From Archangium sp. (GTDB taxonomy: Bacteria > Myxococcota > Myxococcia > Myxococcales > Myxococcaceae): a stretch of DNA of 64,000 nt. Below, in pieces: positions 1 through 8,500 of the stretch. Below the pieces are notes generated by a model, which was not told where the DNA came from, did no database searches, and saw only the letters and a program-made list of their open reading frames with translations. Every line of letters starts with the position of its first letter. Position 1 is the first letter of the stretch. Location: NCBI GenBank assembly GCA_030681645.1, contig JAUXRX010000017.1, forward strand, positions 372,001-436,000, given 5' to 3'. A program made the translations under genes and the position numbers.

Positions 1-1
1 C

Positions 2-868
2 GACATGACCGCCGAGATCGGCCGCCTCGAGAAGAAGGCCCGAAGGCTCCAGGAAGAGATCTTCAGCGACCTCTCCCGCTGGCAGATCGTCCAGCTCTCC
101 CGGCACAACGCCCGGCCGTACTTCAGCGACTACATCGCCCACACCTTCACCGACTTCTGCGAGCTGGCCGGCGATCGCCTCTTTGGCGAAGACCCCAGCA
201 TCGTGGGCGGCTTCGCCCGCCTCGACGGTGAGCCGGTGCTGGTGATGGGCCACCAGAAGGGCCGCAGCACCAAGGAGAACATGCTGCGGAACTTCGGCAT
301 GCCCAGGCCCGAGGGCTACCGCAAGGCCCGGCGCCTGATGGAGCTCGCCGCCCGCTTCAACCGCCCCATCTTCACCTTCGTCGACACCCCCGGCGCGTAC
401 CCCGGCATCGGCGCCGAGGAGCGCGGCCAGGCCGAGGCGATCGCCATGAACCTCGAGGTGATGGCCGGTCTGCCCGTGCCCATCATCAGCACCGTGATCG
501 GCGAGGGCGGCTCGGGTGGCGCGCTGGCCATCGGCGTGGGCAACCGGGTGCTGATGCTCGAGTTCTCGATCTACTCGGTGATCTCCCCCGAGGGCTGCGC
601 GTCGATCCTCTTCCGTGACGCCTCACGCGCCGACAAGGCCGCCGAGGCGCTCAAGCTCACCGCGCGCGACCTGCTCAAGCTCAACATCGTCGACGAGGTG
701 ATCCCCGAGCCCCGCGGCGGCGCGCACCGCGACCCGACCACCACCGCCGATTCCGTCGGTGCCACCCTGCGCAAGCACCTGGGCGAGCTCAAGAAGCTCA
801 ACCCCCGGCAGCTGGTCGCCGATCGCTACGCCAAGTTCCGCGCCCTCGGCGCCTTCCTGGGGAAGTGA
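2..868 (+). CDS. accA: Acetyl-CoA carboxylase carboxyltransferase subunit alpha, 5' end outside window
   Basis: AccA forms the carboxyltransferase with AccD and moves the carboxyl group from biotin to acetyl-CoA, giving malonyl-CoA for fatty acid synthesis in the cytoplasm. The family core is plain: LGxWQIxQL-like SRWQIVQLSRH, then GHQKGR, NFGMPRPEGYRKA, DTPGAYPGIGAEERGQ and IGEGGSGGALAIGVG, followed by SVISPEGCASIL. The reading frame is open through base 2. An ATG at 5 would give 287 residues, about 30 fewer than the usual 315-320, so the real start is probably upstream of the window. The stop (866-868) abuts the GTG of cmk, suggesting an operon. Confidence 0.95.
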   Translation, partial: DMTAEIGRLEKKARRLQEEIFSDLSRWQIVQLSRHNARPYFSDYIAHTFTDFCELAGDRLFGEDPSIVGGFARLDGEPVLVMGHQKGRSTKENMLRNFGMPRPEGYRKARRLMELAARFNRPIFTFVDTPGAYPGIGAEERGQAEAIAMNLEVMAGLPVPIISTVIGEGGSGGALAIGVGNRVLMLEFSIYSVISPEGCASILFRDASRADKAAEALKLTARDLLKLNIVDEVIPEPRGGAHRDPTTTADSVGATLRKHLGELKKLNPRQLVADRYAKFRALGAFLGK

Positions 869-1549
869 GTGGCGCGGCCCCTCATCGTCGCCATCGATGG
901 TCCTGCCGGCGCCGGCAAGTCGAGCGTCTCGAAGATCCTCGCGCTGCGCCTCAACTTCACCCTCGTCGACACCGGCGCCATCTACCGCTGCATCGCGCTC
1001 AAGGCGTCGCGGAGTGGGGTGGCCTTCGATGACCTCCCGGCGCTGCAGAGTTTGCTCGACGCGGTGAAGGTCACCTTCCGCATGGAGGAGGACAAGAACC
1101 ACGTCTTCCTCGACGGAGAAGACGTGTCGGCGGCCATTCGCACCTCCGAGATCTCGCTGGCCGCCAGCAAGGTGTCGAGCCAGCCGGTGGTGCGCAACGC
1201 CCTGCTCGAGCTCCAGCGGCGCCTGGCGCTGGCTGCCGAGCACGGCGCCATCCTCGAGGGGCGCGACATCGGCACGGTCGTCTTCCCGGACGCTGACATC
1301 AAAGTTTTCCTCTTCGCCGACCCTGCCGTCAGGGCCGAGCGCCGCTACGAGGAGCTGTTCCAGAAGGGTCACGAGAAGCCCGTCGACCAGGTGCTCGCCG
1401 ACCAGAACAAGCGCGACAAGGAGGACACCGAGCGGGAGGTGGCCCCCCTCAAGCCCGCTCCGGACGCCGTGCGGATCGACTCCACCCACCTCCACCTCTC
1501 CGAGGTGGTCCACCAGATCGAGGGTCTGGTCTCCGCCAAACGGGGGTGA
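869..1549 (+). CDS. cmk: Cytidylate kinase
   Basis: This cytoplasmic kinase phosphorylates CMP and dCMP with ATP. The 226 residues match the family length. A P-loop GPAGAGKSS sits at the N-terminus, followed by the CMP-binding stretch with DTGAIYRCIA and later LEGRDIGTVVFPDADIK and the lid region with AVRAERRYEEL. The start is GTG at 869, immediately after the accA stop, so translation is probably coupled. The pairing with accA puts it in a housekeeping operon. No oddity seen. Confidence 0.95.
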   Translation: MARPLIVAIDGPAGAGKSSVSKILALRLNFTLVDTGAIYRCIALKASRSGVAFDDLPALQSLLDAVKVTFRMEEDKNHVFLDGEDVSAAIRTSEISLAASKVSSQPVVRNALLELQRRLALAAEHGAILEGRDIGTVVFPDADIKVFLFADPAVRAERRYEELFQKGHEKPVDQVLADQNKRDKEDTEREVAPLKPAPDAVRIDSTHLHLSEVVHQIEGLVSAKRG

Positions 1550-1610
1550 TCTTAAGACTCAGTTTCTTTCGGCCAGCGGCGCGCCGACCTAGAGTGGCGC
1601 CCAGTCCCCC

Positions 1611-3347
1611 ATGAAGTGGACCACTGACGAATTCACCGGAAGGCGCTTCGGCAAGTACGAGGTGCTCTGCAGGCTCGCGATTGGCGGCATGGCCGAGATC
1701 TTTCTCGGCTTCGCCCGCTCGGGTCCGTTCATGGGCCGGCCGGTCGTCATCAAGCGCATCTTGAACGAGCAGCGCGAAGACTCGAACGCCCTGCAGATGC
1801 TGATCGACGAGGCCAAGATGACGGCCACGCTCAGCCACCCCAACGTCGCGCAGGTGATGGATCTCGAGTCTGACGGCGAGGAGATCCTCCTCGTGATCGA
1901 GTTCATCACCGGCGCCAACGTCGAGGAGATCGTCGAGGCCTACACCACCCGGCAGGAACCGGTGCCATTGGGCTTCGCCATCACCGTCATCCGCGAAGCG
2001 GCGCAGGGCCTGGGCCACGCGCACGGCCACAAGAACAGCCGCGGCGAGCTCTTGCCCATCATTCACCGCGACGTCACCCCGCGTAACGTGATGGTCGACT
2101 TCGAGGGCGCCACCAAGGTGCTCGACTTCGGCATCGCCCGCGCCAAGGGCAGCGAGCGCCGCACCCAGGCCGGCATGGTGCGCGGCACCACCGCGTACAT
2201 GTCGCCCGAGCAGGCGGTCGGCAAGGAGCTCGACCCCCGCACCGATCTCTTCTCGCTCGGCACCATCTTCCACGAGCTGCTCACCGGCCAGCGCCTCTTC
2301 TACAAGGGCAACCCGGGGCAGGAGATGGCCGCGGTGTACGAGGGCGAGATCCCGCTGCCCTCGAAGGTGAACCGCCGGGTGCCCAAGGCGCTCGACAGCG
2401 TGGTGATGAAGATCCTCGAGCGGAAGCTCGAGAAGCGCTACCAGACCGCGCTCGAGCTGATCCGCGATCTCTCGCTGGCCGCCGGCTCGACCGCGTGGAG
2501 CAAGGAGCGCTGCGCCGACCTGGTGCGGGAGCGCTTCTCGGCCCGCCAGAAGGACATCGAGAAGCTCGTCATTCGCATTCCCAACAAGGTGCCCTCGGGA
2601 CCGCTTCAGGCGCCCGCGGCCCCCGCGTACCCCGAGGGGCGCACCATCGTCTCGAAGGCGCAACTCGCGCCGATCAACGACGCCGACAGCGGCGCGCGCA
2701 CCATGGTGGGGGCAGCCCCGCTCGCCGATCGAAGGCCCACGCTCGCCACCGAGCCGGGCCGCGAGGTCGCCACCGATCCCGGGCGGCCGGCCATGCAGTC
2801 GCGGCCCGTCACCCCCGCGCCCCAGCCCCCCACCAACCCCACCAGCCAGCGCCTGAACGAGGCCGAGCTCTTCGATCACGAAGATCCCGAAGAGGCTGGC
2901 GCCCGGACCCGCATCATCCCCGGCGGCTCGATGCGCTCGTTGCCCCGCATCTCGGAGCAACCCACCGATCCCCGCCGCGCCGCCATTCCCCGCGAGCCGG
3001 CCCAGGCGACGGGCTCTTCGAAGGGGGTGCTGATCCTCGCCGCGGTGGTGGCGCTGCTGCTGGGCGCCGTGGGCGGCGCGTTCATCTTCCGCAGCATGCA
3101 GGCGCCTCCTCCGGTGCAGGCCTCGGTGGTGCGGTTTTCGCTGACCGCGGATCGCCCCGTGGCCGTGTGGCTGGGGAAGCAGGAACTGGGCACCACGCCG
3201 GTCTCGGTCTTCGTGCCGTCCGGCCGGCACCTGCTCGAGCTGCGCGAGCCGGAAGGCCCCCGGCGTTCGCTCGAGGTGAACCTGTCGCCCAACGAGAGCG
3301 AAGCGAAGATGGTGGTAACGCTCGACTCGTTGCCGCAGCTGCCGTAA
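1611..3347 (+). CDS. Membrane-anchored Ser/Thr protein kinase with PEGA-like C-terminal domain
   Basis: A eukaryote-like protein kinase of 578 residues. The catalytic domain covers about residues 13-280, with the phosphate-binding Lys at 48 (VVIKRI), the catalytic loop HRDVTPRN at 152-159 (catalytic Asp 154) and the metal-binding DFG at 172. The HRDVTPxN form is typical of myxobacterial kinases. A Pro-rich linker (about 310-465) leads to one hydrophobic segment near residues 472-493. The last 70 residues (FSLTADRPVAVWLGKQELG onwards) resemble a PEGA domain and would lie outside the cytoplasm. It therefore looks like a transmembrane sensor kinase. The substrate is not known. It follows cmk by 61 bp and precedes a secreted peptidase by 10 bp. 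Confidence 0.9.
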   Translation: MKWTTDEFTGRRFGKYEVLCRLAIGGMAEIFLGFARSGPFMGRPVVIKRILNEQREDSNALQMLIDEAKMTATLSHPNVAQVMDLESDGEEILLVIEFITGANVEEIVEAYTTRQEPVPLGFAITVIREAAQGLGHAHGHKNSRGELLPIIHRDVTPRNVMVDFEGATKVLDFGIARAKGSERRTQAGMVRGTTAYMSPEQAVGKELDPRTDLFSLGTIFHELLTGQRLFYKGNPGQEMAAVYEGEIPLPSKVNRRVPKALDSVVMKILERKLEKRYQTALELIRDLSLAAGSTAWSKERCADLVRERFSARQKDIEKLVIRIPNKVPSGPLQAPAAPAYPEGRTIVSKAQLAPINDADSGARTMVGAAPLADRRPTLATEPGREVATDPGRPAMQSRPVTPAPQPPTNPTSQRLNEAELFDHEDPEEAGARTRIIPGGSMRSLPRISEQPTDPRRAAIPREPAQATGSSKGVLILAAVVALLLGAVGGAFIFRSMQAPPPVQASVVRFSLTADRPVAVWLGKQELGTTPVSVFVPSGRHLLELREPEGPRRSLEVNLSPNESEAKMVVTLDSLPQLP

Positions 3348-3357
3348 TTCGCGGGGC

Positions 3358-5202
3358 ATGCACTCGATCATCGTCGTCGTCGCCGCGCTCGTGAGCGCGC
3401 AGACCCCCGCTGCGAAGCCGGCCACCGCCGAAGACGCGAAGGCCTTCGTGAAGAAGCTCGACACCGACCTGCGCAAGCTGTGGGTGCGCCAGTCGACCGC
3501 CGAGTGGATCAAGTCGACCTACATCACCGACGACACCGAGCGGAACGCCGCGGCCTTCAACGAAGACGCGATGGCCTACCTCACCCAGGCCAACAAGGAC
3601 GCGCTGCGCTTCAAGGGCCTCAAGCTCGACGCCGACACCGAGCGCATGTTGTACCTGCTGCGCATCAGCTCGGCGCTGCCCGCGCCGTCGAACGCCGAGA
3701 AGCGCACCGAGCTGGCGAACACCGCCGCGAAGCTCGAGGGCCTCTACGGCAAGGGCAAGTTCTGCAAGCCCGGGAAGCCCGGCAAGGACGGGAAGCCGAC
3801 CGAGGTCTGCCGCGATCTGCAGCAGCTCTCCGACGTGCTGGGGAAGATCGCCGACAAGAAGAAGCCGGCCTCGTACGACGAGATGCTCACCGCGTGGACG
3901 GAGTGGCACGAGACCTCGAAGGAGATGCGCCCGCTGTACGAGCGCCTGGTCACCTTGAGCAACGAGGGCGCGAAGGAGTTCGGCTCCGGCGACCTGGGCG
4001 AGCTCTGGCGCTCGGCCTACGACATGCCCCCGGCCGATTTCGAGAAGGAGACCGACCGCCTGTGGACGCAGGTCAAGCCGCTGTACGACGACCTCCACTG
4101 CTACGTGCGCGCGAAGCTCTCGAAGAAGTACGGCGCTGACAAGGTGCCCGCCACCGGCGGCATCCCCGCGCACCTGCTGGGCAACATGTGGGCGCAGGAA
4201 TGGGCCAACGTCTACCCGCTGGTCGAGCCGTACCAGGGCCAGGCCAGCCTCGACCTGACCAAGAAGCTCGCCGACCAGAAGTACGACCCGAAGAAGCTGG
4301 TGCAGCTGGGCGAGAAGTTCTTCACCTCGCTGGGCATGGACCCGCTGCCCGCGTCATTCTGGGAACGCAGCCAGTTCGTCAAGCCGCCGGGCCGCGACGT
4401 GGTCTGCCATGCCTCGGCGTGGGACGTGACCTACTCGAACGATCTGCGCATCAAGATGTGCATCAAGATCGACGAGGAGGACCTGATCACCGTCCACCAC
4501 GAGCTCGGTCACAACTATTACTACCAGAACTACTACACCAGGCCGGTGCTCTTTCAGCAGGGCGCCAACGACGGCTTCCACGAGGCGATCGGAGACGCGC
4601 TGACGCTGTCGATCACCCCTGAGTACCTCAAGTCGCTCAAGCTGCTCGACACCCTCCCGAAGGACGAGAAGGGCCTGATCAACGTGCAGATGAAGGACGC
4701 GCTCGAGAAGATCGCGTTCCTGCCCTTCGGCCGGATGATCGATCAGTGGCGGTGGGACGTGTTCACCGGGAAGGTGAAGCCGTCGGAGTACAACAAGCAC
4801 TGGTGGGCGCTGCGGCTGAAGTACCAGGGCGTCGCGCCGGCCGGCTCAGCCCGCGGCGAGGACTTCTTCGATCCGGGCGCGAAGTACCACATCCCCGCGA
4901 ACGTCCCGTACATGCGCTACTTCCTGGCGCGCATCCTCCAGTTCCAGTTCCACCGCGCCATGTGCCAGGCGGCGGGTCATACCGGCCCCCTCCACACCTG
5001 CAGCATCTACGGGAACAAGGCGGCCGGCGCGAAGCTCAAGGCCATGCTGGCGATGGGCGCGAGCAAGCCCTGGCCGGACGCGCTCGAGGCCCTCACCGGC
5101 CAGCGCCAGATGGATGCGACGGCAATTCTCGATTATTTCCAGCCACTTCAGGCCTGGCTCAAGGAGCAGAACAAGGGCCAGCAGTGTGGCTGGCAGCCGT
5201 AG
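3358..5202 (+). CDS. Secreted M2-family zinc dipeptidase (ACE-like)
   Basis: Predicted peptidyl-dipeptidase of the angiotensin-converting-enzyme family (M2), 614 residues. The first 18-20 residues (MHSIIVVVAALVSAQTPA) form a signal peptide. The zinc site is HELGH at 381-385 with the third ligand Glu 409 in HEAIGD. The 24-residue gap between His 385 and Glu 409 is the same as in human ACE. Downstream LPFGRMIDQWRWDVF and YMRYFLARILQFQFH also match the family. The natural substrate is unknown, but the protein should cleave dipeptides from short peptides outside the inner membrane. The start lies 10 bp after the kinase stop, so the two may be cotranscribed. Confidence 0.9.
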   Translation: MHSIIVVVAALVSAQTPAAKPATAEDAKAFVKKLDTDLRKLWVRQSTAEWIKSTYITDDTERNAAAFNEDAMAYLTQANKDALRFKGLKLDADTERMLYLLRISSALPAPSNAEKRTELANTAAKLEGLYGKGKFCKPGKPGKDGKPTEVCRDLQQLSDVLGKIADKKKPASYDEMLTAWTEWHETSKEMRPLYERLVTLSNEGAKEFGSGDLGELWRSAYDMPPADFEKETDRLWTQVKPLYDDLHCYVRAKLSKKYGADKVPATGGIPAHLLGNMWAQEWANVYPLVEPYQGQASLDLTKKLADQKYDPKKLVQLGEKFFTSLGMDPLPASFWERSQFVKPPGRDVVCHASAWDVTYSNDLRIKMCIKIDEEDLITVHHELGHNYYYQNYYTRPVLFQQGANDGFHEAIGDALTLSITPEYLKSLKLLDTLPKDEKGLINVQMKDALEKIAFLPFGRMIDQWRWDVFTGKVKPSEYNKHWWALRLKYQGVAPAGSARGEDFFDPGAKYHIPANVPYMRYFLARILQFQFHRAMCQAAGHTGPLHTCSIYGNKAAGAKLKAMLAMGASKPWPDALEALTGQRQMDATAILDYFQPLQAWLKEQNKGQQCGWQP

Positions 5203-5253
5203 CCAGCTATGACTGCCATGGCGCGTCATCTTTCAGAAATGAAAGGTCAGCCG

Positions 5254-5282
5254 TTTACAACTGGCTCGCCGTTCATTTATGA
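5254..5282 (+). promoter_or_regulatory. Possible sigma-70 promoter for the cold-shock gene
   Basis: TTTACA at 5254-5259 and TTATGA at 5277-5282 are 17 bp apart in a short, relatively AT-rich gap upstream of the cold-shock gene. This would leave about 45 bases of 5' leader. The match to consensus is partial and was made by eye only. Confidence 0.3.
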
Positions 5283-5333
5283 CGCCGCATCCCTCCTGCT
5301 CATGGGCGGGCAACTGAAGGACGACTGACGCAT

Positions 5334-5537
5334 ATGGCTACCGGTACCGTGAAGTGGTTCAACGACGCGAAGGGTTTTGGGTTCATCACGCAGGACGGTG
5401 GCGGCGAAGACGTTTTCTGCCACCACACCGCGATCACCATGGACGGGTTCCGTACCCTCCAGGAGGGTCAGAAGGTGGAGTTCGACGTGACCCGTGGGCC
5501 GAAGGGCCTGCAGGCGCAGAACGTTCGCGCGGTCTGA
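5334..5537 (+). CDS. Cold-shock domain protein
   Basis: A 67-residue single cold-shock domain that should bind single-stranded RNA or DNA as a chaperone. The RNP1 motif KGFGFIT and an RNP2-like stretch DVFCHHTAI are both present. The Cys inside RNP2 replaces the usual Val and is mildly unusual. The length is standard for the CspA family and GTVKWFND opens the fold. It stands alone, with a 131-bp gap before it and 140 bp after. Whether it responds to cold cannot be told from the sequence. Confidence 0.95.
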   Translation: MATGTVKWFNDAKGFGFITQDGGGEDVFCHHTAITMDGFRTLQEGQKVEFDVTRGPKGLQAQNVRAV

Positions 5538-5574
5538 ATCACAGCTGAAAACAGCATGCAGTACATCTACACGG

Positions 5575-5600
5575 CCCGACGGGGGGGATAACTCGTCGGG
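5575..5600 (+). terminator. Hairpin after the cold-shock gene
   Basis: The arms cccgacg and cgtcggg enclose a 12-base loop 38 bp after the stop codon. There is no T-run, so intrinsic termination is uncertain. Confidence 0.25.
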
Positions 5601-5677
5601 TCGTCGTATGTCCGGGGTCCGAAGTCTCTGGAGTTCGAAGTTGAAATCCGAATCGGGGTCCCGCAGCTTCCGCCGCC

Positions 5678-7678
5678 ATGCTCCTCATGACGCTGGTGCT
5701 GGCCGCGGGACCCATGAACACGAAACCGATCGAAGACGAGCTGCTCAAGAAGTTCGGTGAAGCGCAGCGGGCGCGGGTCGAGCGCGGCGTGCGGCAGACC
5801 GCGGCGTTGTGGCGCAAGGAAGACGGCGACCTGGCCGCCTTTGCCCGCGACAACTTCCTCACCGAGCAGAAGGAGCTCGACGACACGTTCGCCCGCTTCG
5901 AGGCCAACTTCGAGCAGCTCGACGGGCACCTCCTCGAGATCGGCCGCGAGCTGCAGAAGGCCACCGCGCTCGACGTGGGGCCGCTGCTGAAGGTCGATCC
6001 GTACTTCGCCGAGTACGACCCTGGCGCGCACCTCACCGAGGATCTGTTCAGGAACAAGCTGGGCTTCGTGGTGCTGCTCAACTTCCCCCTCACCACGCTG
6101 GAGCAGCGGCTGGCGGCGAAGGACTGGTCGCGGCAGCAATGGGCCGAGGCAAGGCTTGCGGGCCGGTTCGCGCGCCGGGTGCCGGCCGAGGTGCAGCAGG
6201 CGATCACCACCGCCTCCGCGGGCGCCTCGCTCTACATCGACGCCTACAACGTGTGGATGCACCACGTGCTCGCTGAGAAGGGCGAGCGCCTCTTCCCCTC
6301 GGGCATGCGCCTCATCAGCCACTGGAACCTGCGCGACGAGCTCAAGGCCCAGTACGCCGACAAGGACGGACTGGCCCGCCAGCGCATCATCATCAAGGTG
6401 ATGGAGCGCATCGTCACCCAGACCATCCCCGCGGCGGTGATCGACAACCCCACGGTCGACTGGAACCCGTTCACCAACACGGTGGTGGCCGCGGCCGAGG
6501 GGACGATCGAGGCCGACGCGCCGAAGAAGCCCGCTGCGCCGTCGACGAAGCCCGAGCCCGACGTGCGGTACAAGAAGCTGCAGGCGAACTGGGCGGCGCA
6601 GAAGAAGGCGGATCCGTATTCGCCGACCGCTCCGACCGCGATCGATCGCGCGTTCTCGCTCGGGGCGGAGATGCCCGAGGCGCGGGTCAAGGAGCTGCTC
6701 GAGGCGGTGCTGGCCAGCCCGCTGGTGCCGAAGATCGCGGCGGAGATCGAGAAGAAGGTGGGGCGCAAGCTCGAGCCGGCGGACCTCTGGTTCAACGGCT
6801 TCCTGCCGCGGGGCTCGATCGCCGAGAAGGACCTCGACGCGAAGGTGCGCGCGAAGTACCCGAACGCGCAGGCCTTCGCGAAGGACATCCCCCGCATCCT
6901 CCAGGGCCTCGGCTTCCCGGCAGATCGCGCGAAGTACCTCTCCGAGCGGATCCTGGTCGATCCCTCACGCGGCGCCGGCCACGCTTTGCAGGCCGCGCGG
7001 CGGGGTGACTTCCCGCACCTGCGCACCCGGGTCGAGAAGGACGGCATGAACTACAAGGGTTACAACATCGCGGTCCACGAGCTGGGGCACAACGTCGAGC
7101 AGGTGTTCTCGCTCTACGACGTCGATCACACCCTGCTGGCGGGCGTGCCGAACACCGCCTTCACCGAGGCGATCGCGTTCGTCTTCCAGGCGAAGGACCT
7201 CGAGCTCCTGGGCGTGGGCAAGCCTGACGCCGAGGCCGAGCGGCTGCGCGTGCTCAACGACTTCTGGATGACCTGGGAGATCGCCAGCGTGGCGCTGGTG
7301 GACATCGAGGTGTGGCACTGGATGTACGATCACCCGAAGGCGACGCCGGCGCAGCTGCGCGACGCCACCGTCGAGATCTCGAAGAAGATCTGGAACAAGT
7401 ACTGCGCGCCGGTGCTGGGCGGGAAGGACACGCCGCTGCTCGGCATCTACTCCCACATGATCAGCTACCCGATGTACCTGTTCAACTATCCACTCGGGCA
7501 CCTGATCGCGTTTCAGATCGAGGAGCAGGTGAAGAAGACCGGGAAGATCGGGCCGGAGATCGAGCGGATGTCGAAGCTCGGCGCGGTCACTCCGGACGCG
7601 TGGATGGTGCACGCCAGCGGCGAGCCGGTGTCGGCGGGGCCGCTGCTCCGGGCGACCGAAGCGGCGCTGAAGAAGTAG
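5678..7678 (+). CDS. Secreted zinc metallopeptidase, M3-like
   Basis: A 666-residue protein with a short hydrophobic N-terminus (MLLMTLVLAAGP) that looks like a signal peptide. It carries an HELGH zinc motif at 467-471 inside IAVHELGHNVEQ, and TEAIAF with Glu 497 as the likely third ligand, 26 residues on, the spacing expected of M3 oligopeptidases. The rest is largely helical by composition, with a Lys/Pro-rich linker near residues 285-300. I assign a peptidase with good confidence and the M3 family less firmly. It is the second exported zinc peptidase in this region but shares no obvious alignment with the M2 enzyme upstream. Confidence 0.75.
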   Translation: MLLMTLVLAAGPMNTKPIEDELLKKFGEAQRARVERGVRQTAALWRKEDGDLAAFARDNFLTEQKELDDTFARFEANFEQLDGHLLEIGRELQKATALDVGPLLKVDPYFAEYDPGAHLTEDLFRNKLGFVVLLNFPLTTLEQRLAAKDWSRQQWAEARLAGRFARRVPAEVQQAITTASAGASLYIDAYNVWMHHVLAEKGERLFPSGMRLISHWNLRDELKAQYADKDGLARQRIIIKVMERIVTQTIPAAVIDNPTVDWNPFTNTVVAAAEGTIEADAPKKPAAPSTKPEPDVRYKKLQANWAAQKKADPYSPTAPTAIDRAFSLGAEMPEARVKELLEAVLASPLVPKIAAEIEKKVGRKLEPADLWFNGFLPRGSIAEKDLDAKVRAKYPNAQAFAKDIPRILQGLGFPADRAKYLSERILVDPSRGAGHALQAARRGDFPHLRTRVEKDGMNYKGYNIAVHELGHNVEQVFSLYDVDHTLLAGVPNTAFTEAIAFVFQAKDLELLGVGKPDAEAERLRVLNDFWMTWEIASVALVDIEVWHWMYDHPKATPAQLRDATVEISKKIWNKYCAPVLGGKDTPLLGIYSHMISYPMYLFNYPLGHLIAFQIEEQVKKTGKIGPEIERMSKLGAVTPDAWMVHASGEPVSAGPLLRATEAALKK

Positions 7679-7682
7679 GCCG

Positions 7683-7997
7683 ATGGAGGAATCGACCGTC
7701 GAGTCGGTGTCCCGGCCCGTCGCCTTCGGGACGGCGATGCTGATGATGTTCATCAACTGGATGGTCATCGGCCGGCCCGACGGCTCGGCGTGGGTCTGGG
7801 TCGAGCACCTCGCGGCCGACTTCTTCGTCCTCGCGCTCATGGGCGGGGTGGTGGTGACGGGCCGCGTGCGGCCCGGGTGGTGGTCGTTGCTCAGGGGGCG
7901 GCGGCCGGCTCGGCAGGTCTCCCGCGCCGCGCAGTCCGTTCGGGACGCGGTTCACCTGGTCCGCATCGCGTGGTGGCGCATGCGCAGGTACAAATAA
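7683..7997 (+). CDS. Small inner-membrane protein of unknown function
   Basis: A 104-residue protein starting 4 bp after the metallopeptidase stop and probably cotranscribed with it. Two hydrophobic stretches (about residues 12-32 and 42-63) predict two membrane helices. The C-terminal third is strongly basic (RPARQVSRAAQSVRDAV and WWRMRRYK), so it probably faces the cytoplasm. I do not recognise a family. Confidence 0.6.
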   Translation: MEESTVESVSRPVAFGTAMLMMFINWMVIGRPDGSAWVWVEHLAADFFVLALMGGVVVTGRVRPGWWSLLRGRRPARQVSRAAQSVRDAVHLVRIAWWRMRRYK

Positions 7998-8010
7998 GCG
8001 CGCTGGCCCA

Positions 8011-8051
8011 GGCGCAACGCCCCTCCCGTCGACGACGGGCGAGGGTGCGCC
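8011..8051 (+). terminator. Long hairpin after the metallopeptidase operon
   Basis: GGCGCA at 8011 pairs with TGCGCC ending at 8051, and inside it cccct-cccgt pairs with acggg-cg-aggg. This strong stem begins 13 bp after the stop of the small membrane protein. No T-run follows, so it may instead be a 3' mRNA stabiliser. Confidence 0.35.
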
Positions 8052-8149
8052 GCAGAGCATCCCGGGTCCTGAGTCATCCGGCGAGCACCTATGACGGGAT
8101 GCAGGTCGAGGGCGCGCTGACCGCCATCCCGACAGGAGGTCTAACCAAA

Positions 8150-8191
8150 ATGAGTGCCTTCGGCGCGTTTCAGCGAACGAAACGCCCCTGA
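8150..8191 (+). CDS. Possible 13-residue mini-ORF inside the inverted-repeat element
   Basis: An ATG at 8150 follows a near-perfect Shine-Dalgarno (aggaggt, 8134-8140) at 9 bases. It encodes MSAFGAFQRTKRP and stops at TGA 8189-8191, right on the descending arm of an intrinsic terminator. The arrangement resembles a leader peptide or a tiny standalone peptide gene. No homolog is recognised and the coding status is unproven. Confidence 0.3.
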   Translation: MSAFGAFQRTKRP

Positions 8192-8218
8192 GACTGCACC
8201 ATTTTGGGGCGTTTTCTT
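8180..8218 (+). terminator. Intrinsic terminator inside the element
   Basis: AAACGCCCC (8180-8188) pairs with GGGGCGTTT (8206-8214) over nine bases with a 17-base loop, followed by TTTTCTTGT. It overlaps the last codons of the 13-residue ORF. Confidence 0.6.
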
Positions 8219-8263
8219 GTCGAAACGTCGGTCAGCACGCCCGTGACCTGCATCCCGTCATAG

Positions 8264-8500
8264 TGACCCCATGGTTGGGCCGGTGCCCGTCGCTCCTGAG
8301 GCTCGCACGCGCGTGCGTTTGAGCCTTCGCGGGCGCACCGGCCAGAGCGAAGCAGCTGACGATCTCGTTCAGCAGCGCCTTGTCCTCTGACGTCTTTGCC
8401 CGTGGCGAGGGCCTGTCCGAGGCGCGCACGAACGAGTCATCGCCACGCCAGCGCCGAATCACGCAGCACTTCCCGGCGGCTTCCGTCGCCCTGCCGAAGC
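8264..8500. other. Gene-free stretch between the element and the lipoprotein gene
   Basis: No convincing gene is visible. Minus-strand frame 8232-8504 is open for 90 codons but begins inside the inverted-repeat element, has no good start signal and resembles no family I know. It could be a decayed gene fragment. The stretch lies downstream of the five-gene minus-strand operon. Confidence 0.4.

Larger units (their letters stand above)
8089..8263. mobile_element. 175-bp inverted-repeat (MITE-like) element
   Basis: The ends are a perfect 19-bp inverted repeat, ctatgacgggatgcaggtc at 8089-8107 and its complement at 8245-8263. Pairing continues inward: gctgaccg (8116-8123) with cggtcagc (8229-8236), and ccaaaatg (8145-8152) with cattttgg (8200-8207). 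The TA at each outer edge (8090-8091 and 8261-8262) could be a TA target duplication of the IS630/mariner kind. There is no transposase. The inner part holds a Shine-Dalgarno, a 13-codon ORF and an intrinsic terminator. A non-autonomous transposable element is the simplest reading; a structured RNA gene is the alternative. Confidence 0.5.
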
